DNA from: Chelatococcus reniformis
GTDB lineage: Bacteria; Pseudomonadota; Alphaproteobacteria; Rhizobiales; Beijerinckiaceae
Assembly: GCF_014640075.1 (NCBI RefSeq)
Contig: NZ_BMGG01000001.1
Location: 434,001-498,000 of the forward strand
Direction: 5' to 3'
DNA length: 64,000 bases
Both the position numbers and the translations under genes were made by a program. This document shows, piece after piece, positions 1-8,382 of this stretch (its first letter is position 1; each line of letters starts with the position of its first letter). The notes under the pieces are model-generated. The model was not told the DNA's origin. It did no database searches and saw only the letters and a list, made by a program, of their open reading frames with translations.

Positions 1-944
1 CCTGGCTCGGGCGCCGCGCCCTGGTCCCGGCACAGGAGCGCATCTTCGTCACCCCCGGCGCCCATCCGGCCCTGGTCGGCATCCTCTCGACCCTGGCGCG
101 CCCGGGCGACACGGTGCTCAGCGAAGGCATCACCTATCCCGGCGCCCGCGCCATTGCCGCGCAGCTCGGCCTCAAGCTGGTCGGGCTGCCGATGGACGCC
201 GACGGCATCGACCCGGATGCCTTCGCCGACGCCTGCCGCACGGCCCGGCCCAAGGCGCTCTACCTCAACCCGACGCTGCAGAACCCGACGACTCTGACCA
301 TTCCGGAGGCCCGGCGCAGCGCGATCGCGGCGGTCGCGCGCCGCTTTGGCTGCCCCATCGTCGAGGACGACGCCTACGGTTTCATCCCCGCGCACGGCCC
401 GCCGCCCTTCGCCGCCATCGCCCCGGATCTCACCTGGCATGTGGCGGGCCTCTCCAAATGCATCGGCGCGGGTCTGCGCGCCGCTTACGTGGTCGCGCCC
501 GACGCGCGCTCGGGCTGGCCCTTCGCCGCCGCTCTGAGGGCCACCAACGTCATGGCCTCGCCGCTGACGGCGGCGCTCGCCACCCGCTGGATCGAGGACG
601 GCACCGCCGACACCATCCTGCGCTTCATCCGTACCGAATCCATGGCCCGCCAGGCGCTGGCCACGGAGCTACTGCCGGCCGGCAGCTACCGCGCCGACCC
701 GCTGAGCTTCAACCTGTGGGTGGAGTTGCCCACGCCGTGGACACGCTCCGCCTTCGTCGGCCACCTCGGCTCGACCCGCATCGGCGTCGTGGCGAGCGAT
801 GCCTTCACCGTCGGCGGCCAGCCGCAGGAGGCGGTGCGGGTCTGTCTGGGCGGCCCGTCCTGCCGTGCCGAGATCCGCTCGGCGCTGGAATTCATGGCCC
901 ACGCGCTCGCAGGCCAGCCGGAGATGGCGCTCAACGTCTTGTAG
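1..944 (+). CDS. MocR/PdxR-type regulator, aminotransferase domain (5' truncated by window edge)
   Basis: An open frame runs from base 3 to the stop at 942-944, so the true start and any N-terminal DNA-binding domain lie off the left edge. The visible part is the large and small domains of a fold-type I PLP aminotransferase. It has an NPTLQNPTT segment, the PLP-ring aspartate in VEDDAYG and the Schiff-base lysine in GLSKCIGAGLR. The short spacing and the FVTPGAHPAL segment are typical of GntR-fused MocR regulators, which use the aminotransferase domain to sense PLP or amino acids. A free aminotransferase of the same class cannot be excluded without the N-terminus. It converges on the amiR-like gene with 6 bases between the stops. 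Confidence 0.75.
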   Translation, partial: WLGRRALVPAQERIFVTPGAHPALVGILSTLARPGDTVLSEGITYPGARAIAAQLGLKLVGLPMDADGIDPDAFADACRTARPKALYLNPTLQNPTTLTIPEARRSAIAAVARRFGCPIVEDDAYGFIPAHGPPPFAAIAPDLTWHVAGLSKCIGAGLRAAYVVAPDARSGWPFAAALRATNVMASPLTAALATRWIEDGTADTILRFIRTESMARQALATELLPAGSYRADPLSFNLWVELPTPWTRSAFVGHLGSTRIGVVASDAFTVGGQPQEAVRVCLGGPSCRAEIRSALEFMAHALAGQPEMALNVL

Positions 945-950
945 ATCGCG

Positions 951-1550
951 TCAACCCACGCCGGCCCGCAGCGGCAGTTCGCCGTCGCCTGCGATCTCGG
1001 CGCAGACATGCTCGAGAGTGGTGCGCCGCTGCATGGCGGCGCGCCGCACCAGCGCGAAGGCATCAGGCTCGGTCAGGCCATAGCGGGTCATCACGCGGAC
1101 GATCGCCGACGACACCGTGCGGCGCGAACGCACCCGCCCCTCCAGCTTCTCGATGCGCGCGTCGGTCTCGCGCCGCCGCTGGCCCTGGTGCAGCGCCACC
1201 ACCACGGCCGTGTAGAGGCCGGCCGAGCGCAGCGGCTTGATCAGCACGGCCGCCGGCTCCCGGTCGAGCATCCACTTGAGCCGGCTTGGCGTCTCCGTGC
1301 CGACCACCGCGACGATCGGCGCGCACTCGCCGAGGGACCAGCCCCCCCCGACCTCCGGCGCCGCGTCCACGTCGAGGAAGACGAGATCGATCCCGGCCCC
1401 GTCCGCCTCGGCCTCGCCGGGCCGGCGGACGGTGACGCCCATGCCGAGCCGGTCGAGTTGCCGGCGCACCACGGCGATGTCGGGCTCGTCCCGCAGCAGC
1501 ACCAGCGCGTGGCGGCCGCGGACGGTGGGAACGGTAGTGCCCCGGTTCAT
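951..1550 (-). CDS. amiR: AmiR-like ANTAR-domain transcription antiterminator
   Basis: A 199-residue protein. Residues about 10-120 form a degenerate receiver fold (LVLLRDEPDI, LVFLDVDAAP). A coiled helix follows (about 125-150) and the C-terminal 55 residues match an ANTAR RNA-binding domain (AFALVRRAAMQRRTTLEHV). AmiR proteins bind nascent leader RNA and prevent termination ahead of amidase genes; they are held inactive by AmiC until amide is bound. Its ATG overlaps the stop of the amiC-like gene (ATGA at 1547-1550), so the two are co-translated. The likely target is the divergent amidase transcript starting near 3315; that is inference from context. The start is fixed by the overlap. Confidence 0.85.
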   Translation of the reverse strand: MNRGTTVPTVRGRHALVLLRDEPDIAVVRRQLDRLGMGVTVRRPGEAEADGAGIDLVFLDVDAAPEVGGGWSLGECAPIVAVVGTETPSRLKWMLDREPAAVLIKPLRSAGLYTAVVVALHQGQRRRETDARIEKLEGRVRSRRTVSSAIVRVMTRYGLTEPDAFALVRRAAMQRRTTLEHVCAEIAGDGELPLRAGVG

Positions 1551-2740
1551 TTCACGACCCGCAGGTAGCTCGGTCGCCGCATCGTCGCTGTCCTCTGGCT
1601 CGAGGCCGGCACACGGTCGAGGGCCGACAGATCGAGATCGGAGAGGTAGGGATCGGCGCGCTCCGGCTGGGCGGCCTCCCAGAAGATCTCGAACCGAAAA
1701 CCTTGCACGGAGCGTGCCAGACGCGGGGTAGCGACGCAATGATTGTTGCCGGGGTCGACCCACACGGCGCCTTGCGGCGCCTCGTAGCGCAGGTTGCCGG
1801 CGGCGCTGCGCACCGAGGCCACGTCGGCGGCGCCGCCGCGGCGGATGGCGCGGGCCAGCAGCATGACGGCGACGTAGCTGTACTGGCCATCGACCGAGGG
1901 GCTGCTGTCGGCGCCGTAGCGCGCTTTCCAGCGGGCGACGAAGGCATGGTTCTCCGGCCGGTCGATGCTGGCGAAATAGCCGGACGAGGTGATGCAGCCG
2001 ACCGAAGCGTCGGCGCCGATCAGCTTGAGCTCCGGCTCGCAAAGGCTGCAGCTGAGCACTGGGACGGCGAGGCCGGCGCGCGTCGCCGCCGCATGGAAGG
2101 CGCGCATGAACAGGTAGCTGGACTGGCCGACCAGCGTGTTGAACACCACCGGCGGACGGCGCGCGACGATCTCGTCGACGATGTGCGCGACGCTCGTCTC
2201 GCCGAGGTCCAGCATGCGCTCGGCGATGATCTGGCCGCCCGCGGCCGACACGATCTCCCGGATGACGCGGTTGCTCTCCCAGGTCCAGATGTAGTTGGAG
2301 CCGACGCAGAAGGCGCTGTCGGCCAGATGCTCGAGCATATAGCGCACCAGCGGCACCACGTTGTGGTTGGGCGCGGCACCGACATAGATGACATTGTCGC
2401 TGCACTCGAACCCCTCGTAGCGGGCCGGGTACCAGAGCAGCCGATCGGTGCGCTCGATGATCGGCAGCACCTGCTTGCGCGATGCGGAGGTATAGCAGCC
2501 GATGATGTGTTCGACGCCGGGGTCGCGGATGAGGTCGGCGCAGGCAGCATGGTAATTCTCGACCACGCCCTTCGGATCCCGCACATGCGGCACCAAGGTG
2601 AAGTCGAAGGCATCGCTCTCGTTGATCTCACTGATTGCCAGCATGGCGCTCTTCAGCATCTCGGTGCCCATCATCTGATAGGGACCGGCCTGCGAGAACA
2701 GGAGACCAATGGAGACGGAGGGCTTTCTGGAAATGCGCAT
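1547..2740 (-). CDS. amiC: AmiC-like amide-sensing periplasmic-binding-fold regulator
   Basis: A 397-residue type I periplasmic-binding fold without a signal peptide (starts MRISRKPSVSIGLLF), as in Pseudomonas AmiC, which works in the cytoplasm. The family hallmark IGCYTSASRKQVLP and the WYPARYEG segment are present; these line the ligand cleft in AmiC/UrtA/FmdD proteins. Known AmiC sequesters AmiR and releases it when a short amide binds. The 3' end overlaps the amiR start by four bases. The gene diverges from the amidase gene across a 574-bp region with palindromes. The C-terminal 40 residues are unlike the core and may be lineage specific. A transporter-type UrtA is less likely because the export signal is absent and the ANTAR partner is present. 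Confidence 0.85.
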   Translation of the reverse strand: MRISRKPSVSIGLLFSQAGPYQMMGTEMLKSAMLAISEINESDAFDFTLVPHVRDPKGVVENYHAACADLIRDPGVEHIIGCYTSASRKQVLPIIERTDRLLWYPARYEGFECSDNVIYVGAAPNHNVVPLVRYMLEHLADSAFCVGSNYIWTWESNRVIREIVSAAGGQIIAERMLDLGETSVAHIVDEIVARRPPVVFNTLVGQSSYLFMRAFHAAATRAGLAVPVLSCSLCEPELKLIGADASVGCITSSGYFASIDRPENHAFVARWKARYGADSSPSVDGQYSYVAVMLLARAIRRGGAADVASVRSAAGNLRYEAPQGAVWVDPGNNHCVATPRLARSVQGFRFEIFWEAAQPERADPYLSDLDLSALDRVPASSQRTATMRRPSYLRVVK

Positions 2741-3314
2741 GACGTTTGACTGTCGACGATCTGAACGTCGGCGAAAGTCCGGGCGCGGTCAATAGCGCGG
2801 CCTGCCCGTGATTTCGGCGGCGCTGCTCGCGACAGGGGCAGATGAGCGCGGCACCGAGCCTAAAAAAACCGCGGCTCGGCAATTGACAAGCGCGGCGGCA
2901 GCGCGCGAGGATACCGGCGTTCGTTGATCGAGACTTGTATCGGGATAGACTTTCTCAGCCGACGACGCCTGAGTTGATCGCTCGCGATCAGTATCCCGAC
3001 GTCTGATCAGAACACTGTAAATATACGCGGCGGCGATGATGCCATTCGGGGTCTTGACTGGCCCTGAGTGGCTTTTTGCGTTGGCGCGTCACAGCCGACG
3101 GATTGATGCATGGCATTCTGACGGACCGAGATCGCGAGAGTTATATTAGGCAAGAATTTGCGTCAGCACCTTGCGGCATGTCCGACGTATTGGTCTCCGC
3201 CGTCTCGATTGTATCCGCGCCGGGCGTCCGCTCGTCGGCACCACCGCTGCGGCAGCTCCAGCCGGGGCTCTGCCGGCCGCATAAGTATCGGCCGCATGGG
3301 AGAACAGACGAATC
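2741..3314. promoter_or_regulatory. Divergent control region between amiC and the amidase operon
   Basis: No gene is supported in these 574 bases. Visible structure: TGATCGC-TC-GCGATCA at 2975-2990, flanked by an 8-bp inverted repeat TCGGGATA (2940-2947) / TATCCCGA (2992-2999). A hairpin CGTC-ACAGCC-GACG lies at 3087-3100. A possible sigma-70 promoter reads CTGACG (3118-3123), 18 bases, TATATT (3142-3147). A CGGCCG-N9-CGGCCG hairpin (3274-3294) sits directly before the Shine-Dalgarno GGGAG (3298-3302) of the amidase gene. The region is more AT-rich than its surroundings. Functions are inferred, not shown. Confidence 0.5.
3274..3294 (+). promoter_or_regulatory. Hairpin directly upstream of the amidase ribosome binding site
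   Basis: Two CGGCCG hexamers nine bases apart can pair as a 6-bp G+C stem with loop CATAAGTAT coded between them. The stem ends four bases before GGGAG, so it could influence translation start or be part of an antitermination structure. There is no T-run, so it is not a classical terminator by itself. Confidence 0.35.
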
Positions 3315-4745
3315 ATGAGCAATTCGCAACCGCAACAGTCATCCGCCGGCTCGGACGCACTGCACTACCGTGAGCTGATCGAGGTCGGGCGTCTGATCCA
3401 CTCGGGCCAGCTCTCGTCGGTAGAGGTCACCCAGGCCGAACTCGGCCGCATAGCGGCCGTCGACGGCAAGCTCAGGAGCTATGCCCACGTCATGGCCGAT
3501 GCGGCCCTGGCCCAGGCGGCCGCCGCCGACGCCGAGATCGCCGCCGGGCGCAAACGCGGGCCGCTCCACGGCGTGCCGATCGCGGTCAAGGACCTGTGCT
3601 GGACCGACGACGCGCCCACGGCGGCAGGTATGCCCATCCACCAGGACTTCCGCCCGGCGGAGGACGCGACCGTGGTGAAGCGCCTGAAGGCGGCCGGCGC
3701 CGTCATTCTCGGCAAGCTGCAGCTGACCGAAGGCGCTTATTCCGATCATCACCCGGACATCACCCCGCCCCGCAACCCCTGGGGCGCCGAGATCTGGTCC
3801 GGCGCCTCCTCCAGCGGCTCGGGCGTCGCCACTGCGGCGGGGCTCTGCTACGGCTCGCTGGGCTCCGACACCGGCGGCTCGATCCGCTTCCCCTCCGCCG
3901 CCAACGGCATCACCGGGCTCAAGCCGACGTGGGGGCGCGTCAGCCGCTTCGGCGTCTTCGAGCTTGCCGCCACCCTCGACCACATCGGCCCGATGGCGCG
4001 CAGCGCCGCCGATTGCGGCGCGATGCTCGGCGCCATCGCCGGCGCCGACCCGAACGACCCGACCGCCGTCCCGCTCGCCGTGCCCGACTATCTCGCCGGG
4101 CTCGACGGCAGCCTCAAGGGCCTGCGCATCGGCATCGACCGGCGCTGGACCAGCGAGGGCGTGGACGAGGCGGCGACGACGGCCCTGGCCGACGCGCTGG
4201 CGGTGGTCAAGACGCTGGGAGGCGAGGTCCGCGAGATCACCTTCCCCGACATCACCGCCATGGTCGAGGACTGGTTCCCTCTGTGCGGCATCGAGACGGC
4301 CGTCGCCCACGAGGCGACCTATCCGGCGCGCAAGGAGGCGTATGGCCCGAGCCTCGCCGGACTGATCGACCTCGGCCGCGGGCAATCGGCCATGGACTAC
4401 CAGAAGATCGTGCTGCGCCGGGAGGATTTCCGCGGCCGCGTGCGGGCCCTGTTCGCCGACATCGACCTGCTGATGGTGCCGGCCCAGTCCTTCTCCGGGC
4501 CCACCATCACGACCATGGGCTCGCTGGGCGAGAACCCCGGCCTGATCGGCGGCCTGCTGCAATTCACCTGCCCGTTCGACATGACCGGCAGCCCGACGAT
4601 CACTCTGCCCGCCGGCTTCACCAGCGCGGGCGCGCCGGTCGGCATCCAGTTCGTCGGCCGCCACTTCGACGAAGCGCTGCTGGTCAAGGCCGGCGATGCC
4701 TTCCAGCGCATGACCGACTGGCACCAGCGCCACCCGGCGCTCTGA
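3315..4745 (+). CDS. Amidase-signature family amidase
   Basis: A 476-residue cytoplasmic amidase. The Ser-cisSer-Lys triad is readable: Lys about 92 in GVPIAVKDL, cis-Ser about 166 in GASSSGSG, nucleophile about 189 in GSDTGGSIRFP. The family hydrolyses carboxylic amides to acid plus ammonia; GatA and allophanate hydrolase are relatives. The neighbours (AmiC/AmiR, acetamidase, amide/urea-type transporter) point to a small or aliphatic amide rather than aminoacyl-tRNA, and no gatB/gatC is nearby. Start ATG 3315 follows GGGAGAA. It is the first gene of the operon, and the acetamidase gene starts 12 bases after its stop. Confidence 0.88.
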   Translation: MSNSQPQQSSAGSDALHYRELIEVGRLIHSGQLSSVEVTQAELGRIAAVDGKLRSYAHVMADAALAQAAAADAEIAAGRKRGPLHGVPIAVKDLCWTDDAPTAAGMPIHQDFRPAEDATVVKRLKAAGAVILGKLQLTEGAYSDHHPDITPPRNPWGAEIWSGASSSGSGVATAAGLCYGSLGSDTGGSIRFPSAANGITGLKPTWGRVSRFGVFELAATLDHIGPMARSAADCGAMLGAIAGADPNDPTAVPLAVPDYLAGLDGSLKGLRIGIDRRWTSEGVDEAATTALADALAVVKTLGGEVREITFPDITAMVEDWFPLCGIETAVAHEATYPARKEAYGPSLAGLIDLGRGQSAMDYQKIVLRREDFRGRVRALFADIDLLMVPAQSFSGPTITTMGSLGENPGLIGGLLQFTCPFDMTGSPTITLPAGFTSAGAPVGIQFVGRHFDEALLVKAGDAFQRMTDWHQRHPAL

Positions 4746-4757
4746 GAGGGATCGGCG

Positions 4758-5756
4758 ATGGACCACGAAGCCTGGCTGACGAACTCGATCATGGCCCGCC
4801 GCGCCGTTGCCGGCGGCAAGCCCGGAAGCCGCCACAGCCTCAGCGTCGAGGCGCAGGGCCAGTTCCATTACGTCTACGGCCCTTACGTCGACCCGAAGAT
4901 GACCATCGACCCGGGCGATATCGTCGTGGTCGAGACCGAGGACGCCTTCGGCGGCGTGATTCAATCGGAGCAGGACAGCCCCACCGCCAAGCTCAATTTC
5001 CCCTTCCTCAATCCGCAAAGCGGGCCGATCTACGTCAACGGCGCCGAGAAGGGCGACTGCCTCGCCGTGCACATCCACGCGGTGGAGACGCGCGGCGCGC
5101 AGCCGGCCGGGACCACCTGCATCATGCCCGAGTTCGGCGGCCTGGTCGGCACGGGCGCAACGGCGCTGCTCAACCCGCCGCTGCCCGAGCGCGTGCGCAA
5201 GATGCACGTGGACAAGGACGGCGTGCGCTGGAGCGACAAGATCGTCCTGCCTTACGAGCCGTTCATCGGCACCATCGGCGTCTCGCCGGAGATCGAGGCG
5301 GTGTCGTCGCTCCAGCCCGACTACCACGGCGGCAACATGGACCTGCCGGACGTGGCGCCCGGCGCCATCATCTACCTGCCGGTCCACACCCCCGGCGGCT
5401 ACCTCTACGTCGGCGACTGCCACGCGGCCCAGGGTGACGGCGAGCTCTCCGGCGTCGCCGTCGAGCAGCGCGCCACCGTGACCCTGCACGTCGACCTGAT
5501 CAAGGGCTGGAGCTTCGCCTGGCCGCGGCTGGAGACGAAGGACTTCATCATGACCATCGGCAGCGCCCGGCCGCTGGAGGACGCCGCCCGCATCGCCTAC
5601 CGCGAACTCACCCGCTGGATGGCGGCCGACTACGGCTTCGACGAGATCGACGCCTACATGCTGCTGAGCCAGGCCGGCCGCATCCGCCTCGGCAACATGG
5701 TCGACCCCAAATACACCATGGGCGCGTCAATCCTGAAGAAATATCTAGTCGGCTAA
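4758..5756 (+). CDS. fmdA: Acetamidase/formamidase family protein
   Basis: A 332-residue protein of the FmdA/AmdA family, which hydrolyses formamide or acetamide to ammonia and the acid; it is unrelated in fold to the amidase next to it. Recognised by GDIVVVETEDAFGG near residue 54, the NGAEKGDCLAVHI strand and the conserved DCHAAQGDGELSG segment near residue 220. Shine-Dalgarno GAGAGGG precedes ATG 4758. Having two non-homologous amide hydrolases in tandem suggests that the pair covers different amides, or that one acts on the product of the other. The substrate cannot be told from sequence. Confidence 0.88.
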   Translation: MDHEAWLTNSIMARRAVAGGKPGSRHSLSVEAQGQFHYVYGPYVDPKMTIDPGDIVVVETEDAFGGVIQSEQDSPTAKLNFPFLNPQSGPIYVNGAEKGDCLAVHIHAVETRGAQPAGTTCIMPEFGGLVGTGATALLNPPLPERVRKMHVDKDGVRWSDKIVLPYEPFIGTIGVSPEIEAVSSLQPDYHGGNMDLPDVAPGAIIYLPVHTPGGYLYVGDCHAAQGDGELSGVAVEQRATVTLHVDLIKGWSFAWPRLETKDFIMTIGSARPLEDAARIAYRELTRWMAADYGFDEIDAYMLLSQAGRIRLGNMVDPKYTMGASILKKYLVG

Positions 5757-5829
5757 CTCGCTCCGCCGGCCCAAAGCGCATCACAACGAGGCGACCGGGC
5801 GAATGCCCGGCAACGAAAGGGGACACGGG

Positions 5830-7071
5830 ATGTCGATGCTCAATCGGATCAGGGGCCCGCTCGGGGCGCTGGCGCTGGCCGCCGTCGCGGCCATGGCGCC
5901 GAGCGGCGCCATGGCCGCCGACCCCATCAAGGTCGGCCTGCTGGAGGACATCTCCGGCGACCTGGCGCTGATTGGCCTGCCCAAGCTGCACGGCTCGGAG
6001 CTCGCCGTCGAGGAGATCAACAAGGCGGGCGGCGTGCTCGGCCGGCCGCTCGAGCTGATCCATCTCGACCCGCAAGGCGACAACGCCCGCTACCAGGAGT
6101 TCGCGCGCCGCCTGCTCAACCGCGACAAGGTGGACGTGCTCATCGGCGGCATCACATCGGCCTCGCGCGAGGCCGTGCGGCCGATCGTCGACCGCACCAA
6201 GACACCCTATTTCTATACCAACCAATATGAGGGCGGCGTTTGCGACGCCAACATGATCAGCGTCGGCGCGGTACCCGAGCAGCAGTTCTCGACGCTGATC
6301 CCGTGGATGGTCGAGAAGTTCGGCAAGAAGGTCTATGTCATCGCCGCCGACTACAACTTCGGCCAGATCTCGGCCGAGTGGAACCGCAAGCTGATGAAGG
6401 ATCTGGGTGGCGAGGTCGTCGGCGAGGAGTTCATCCCGCTCGGCGTTTCCCAGTTCGCCCAGACCATCCAGAACGTCCAGAAAGCCAAGCCCGATTGGCT
6501 GCTGACCATCAACGTCGGCGCCGCCCAGGATTCGTTCTTCGAGCAAGCGGCCGCGGCCAAGCTCAACCTGCCCATGGGCTCGTCCATCAAGATCATGCTG
6601 GGCTTCGAGCACAAGCGCTTCGCCCCGCCGGCGCTCAACAACATGCACGCCACCGCCAACTGGTTCGAGGAGCTCGATACCCCGGAGGCCGACGCGTTCA
6701 AGAAGCGCTGGCGCGCAAAGTTCCCGAACGAGACCTACATCAACGACATGGGCTACAACGCCTACGTCGCGCTATGGCTCTACAAGAACCTGGCCGAGCA
6801 GGCCAAGTCCCTGAAGCTCGACGACCTGCGCAAGGTCATGGCCACCGGCCAGGCCTGCGTCGACGCCCCCGAAGGCAAGATCTGCGTCGATCCCAAGAGC
6901 CAGCACATGTCGCACCGCATGCGGCTGGTGTCGGTCGGGCCCAAGCACGAGATCACCGTCGACAAGGACTACGGCGTCATCCAGCCGTACTGGCTCGGCG
7001 AGATCGGCTGCGACCTGACCAAGAAGAACGACAAGGAGCAGTATACGCCGACCAGCCTGCCCAAGAAGTAA
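5830..7071 (+). CDS. Urea/short-chain-amide ABC transporter, substrate-binding protein (UrtA/FmdD-like)
   Basis: A 413-residue exported protein. A Sec signal peptide ends at AMA|ADPIKV (residues 1-29), followed by a type I periplasmic-binding fold. The ligand-site segment GGITSASREAVRPI and FYTNQYEGG match the UrtA/AmiC/FmdD group rather than leucine-binding proteins. Start 5830 is preferred over an in-frame ATG at 5803 because GAAAGGGGACACGGG precedes it and it opens directly into the signal peptide. It feeds the permease/ATPase genes downstream. A hairpin and palindromic elements follow the stop, a common way to raise binding-protein expression over the permeases. Confidence 0.9.
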   Translation: MSMLNRIRGPLGALALAAVAAMAPSGAMAADPIKVGLLEDISGDLALIGLPKLHGSELAVEEINKAGGVLGRPLELIHLDPQGDNARYQEFARRLLNRDKVDVLIGGITSASREAVRPIVDRTKTPYFYTNQYEGGVCDANMISVGAVPEQQFSTLIPWMVEKFGKKVYVIAADYNFGQISAEWNRKLMKDLGGEVVGEEFIPLGVSQFAQTIQNVQKAKPDWLLTINVGAAQDSFFEQAAAAKLNLPMGSSIKIMLGFEHKRFAPPALNNMHATANWFEELDTPEADAFKKRWRAKFPNETYINDMGYNAYVALWLYKNLAEQAKSLKLDDLRKVMATGQACVDAPEGKICVDPKSQHMSHRMRLVSVGPKHEITVDKDYGVIQPYWLGEIGCDLTKKNDKEQYTPTSLPKK

Positions 7072-7093
7072 GGCGGCATGGGCGCATGCCACC
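7072..7093 (+). terminator. Stem-loop immediately after the binding-protein stop codon
   Basis: GGCGGCATG (7072-7080), loop GGCG, CATGCCACC (7085-7093): a 9-bp stem with one mismatch, starting at the first base after TAA. No T-run follows, so it is more likely a partial terminator or mRNA-stabilising hairpin separating the binding protein from the permeases. Confidence 0.4.
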
Positions 7094-7165
7094 GGGCGGC
7101 ACGAGCATTGCTTGCGGGACCAGGCGGTGCCGCCACCCGTCAACGCATGCAAGCTCGGCACCCCC

Positions 7166-7290
7166 CGCGTCATGGCCGGGCGTGACCCGGCCATTCATCG
7201 ACTGAGGAATGCGACCCAACCGCCAGCCCTGCCGGGCTGACATCGATGGACCGATGGATGGCCGGGTCAAGCCCGGCCATGACGGAGGGG
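7166..7290. repeat. Palindromic intergenic element pair, family A
   Basis: Two copies of a palindrome with core ATGGCCGGG...CCCGGCCAT lie at about 7171-7194 and 7256-7281, separated by about 60 bases. The same core recurs near 8225, 11920, 21825, 32136, 34194 and 46591, always between genes. This is a REP/BIME-like family. It lies between the binding protein and first permease. Confidence 0.75.
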
Positions 7291-7310
7291 GCGCTTCGTG
7301 GAGACCCTAG

Positions 7311-8177
7311 GTGTTCGCTGAACTGTTCTCGACTTTCTACCAGTTCGCCGACGTATTCGCGTTCCTGATCCTGTCCGCCGCCGGGCTCGCCATCGTCTTC
7401 GGCATGATGGGCGTCATCAACATGGCCCACGGCGAGTTCATCATGTGCGGCGCCTACGTCACGGTAGGCCTGGTCCACGCCGGCGTGCCGCTGCCGCTGG
7501 CGCAGGCCTGCGCCACCATCGCCGCCGGCCTGATCGGCGTGGTGGTCGAGGTCCTGATCGTGCGCAAGCTCTACAAGCGCCCCCTCGACACCCTGCTCGC
7601 CACCTGGGGCCTCAGCCTGATCGTCACCCAGGGGCTGCTCATCCTGCTGGGGTCCTCGATCCCCGGAATCGGCACGCCGGAGGGCAGCTTCACCGTCGGG
7701 CCCTACACCTTCTCCACCTACCGCCTGGTGCTCTTCGCCTGCGCGATCGGCGTCCTGGCGGCGATCTACGTCATCTTCATGCGCACCCGTTTCGGCGTGA
7801 TGGCGCGCGCCACCATGCAGAACGCCGCCATGGCGCAGGCGCTGGGCGTCAAGGTCGGGGGCGTCTATGCCGCGAGCTTCGGCCTCGGGGCAGCGCTCGC
7901 CGGCCTTTGCGGCGCGCTCTACGCGCCGACGATGACCCTGATCCCCACCATGGGCGCCACCTTTGTCGTCGAGAGCTTCGTCACCGTGGTGGTCGGCGGC
8001 GCCAACGTGCTGCTCGGCACGGCGCCGGCCGGCGTGCTGCTCGCCACCGTGCGCATGCTGCTCAACGCCAACTACGGCCAGATCATCGGCCAGATCGGCA
8101 TGCTGGTCGCCGTCATCCTCATCATCCGCGTCCTGCCGGAGGGGATCTCCGGGCTGCTGGTCCGCCGGGGCCGCTAG
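7311..8177 (+). CDS. Urea/amide ABC transporter permease (UrtB/LivH-like)
   Basis: A 288-residue inner-membrane protein with eight or so hydrophobic segments across its length and the family motif GLAIVFGMMGVINMAHGEF near residue 25. MARATMQNAAMAQALGVK near residue 165 is the cytoplasmic coupling loop to the ATPase. The start is GTG 7311 with GGAG eight bases before it; no ATG start is available at the expected N-terminus. It pairs with the LivM-like permease at 8383. The preceding palindromic region separates it from the binding-protein gene but no promoter is obvious there. Confidence 0.88.
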   Translation: MFAELFSTFYQFADVFAFLILSAAGLAIVFGMMGVINMAHGEFIMCGAYVTVGLVHAGVPLPLAQACATIAAGLIGVVVEVLIVRKLYKRPLDTLLATWGLSLIVTQGLLILLGSSIPGIGTPEGSFTVGPYTFSTYRLVLFACAIGVLAAIYVIFMRTRFGVMARATMQNAAMAQALGVKVGGVYAASFGLGAALAGLCGALYAPTMTLIPTMGATFVVESFVTVVVGGANVLLGTAPAGVLLATVRMLLNANYGQIIGQIGMLVAVILIIRVLPEGISGLLVRRGR

Positions 8178-8224
8178 GAGGTGTGCACGGTGAATTCGCA
8201 CCGTCGAGGCTGCCCTTTTTTCAG

Positions 8225-8323
8225 TCGATGGATGGCCGGGTCAAGCCCGACCATGACGCGGTTGGGATGGAAATGCCTTTGCCTCCAACGTCATGGCCGG
8301 GATTGACCCGGTCATCCATCCCA
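8225..8323. repeat. Palindromic intergenic element pair, family A
   Basis: Two oppositely oriented copies: GATGGATGGCCGGGTCAAGC at 8228 and its approximate complement ending at 8323. It sits between the two permease genes of the amide transporter. Confidence 0.75.
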
Positions 8324-8382
8324 CTCGGAGAGTCAGACATCCTTGCGCGGAGCTACGAGAGCATGATCCCAACGAGTGAACG

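Noticed and set aside
3050-3085. Possible sigma-54 promoter (TGGC ... TTGC)
   Set aside because: The spacing between GG and GC is 8 or 11 instead of the required 12 positions.
3339-5489. 716-codon minus-strand frame across the amidase and acetamidase genes
   Set aside because: Both plus-strand genes have intact catalytic motifs; the antisense text is His/Asp/Arg-rich shadow.
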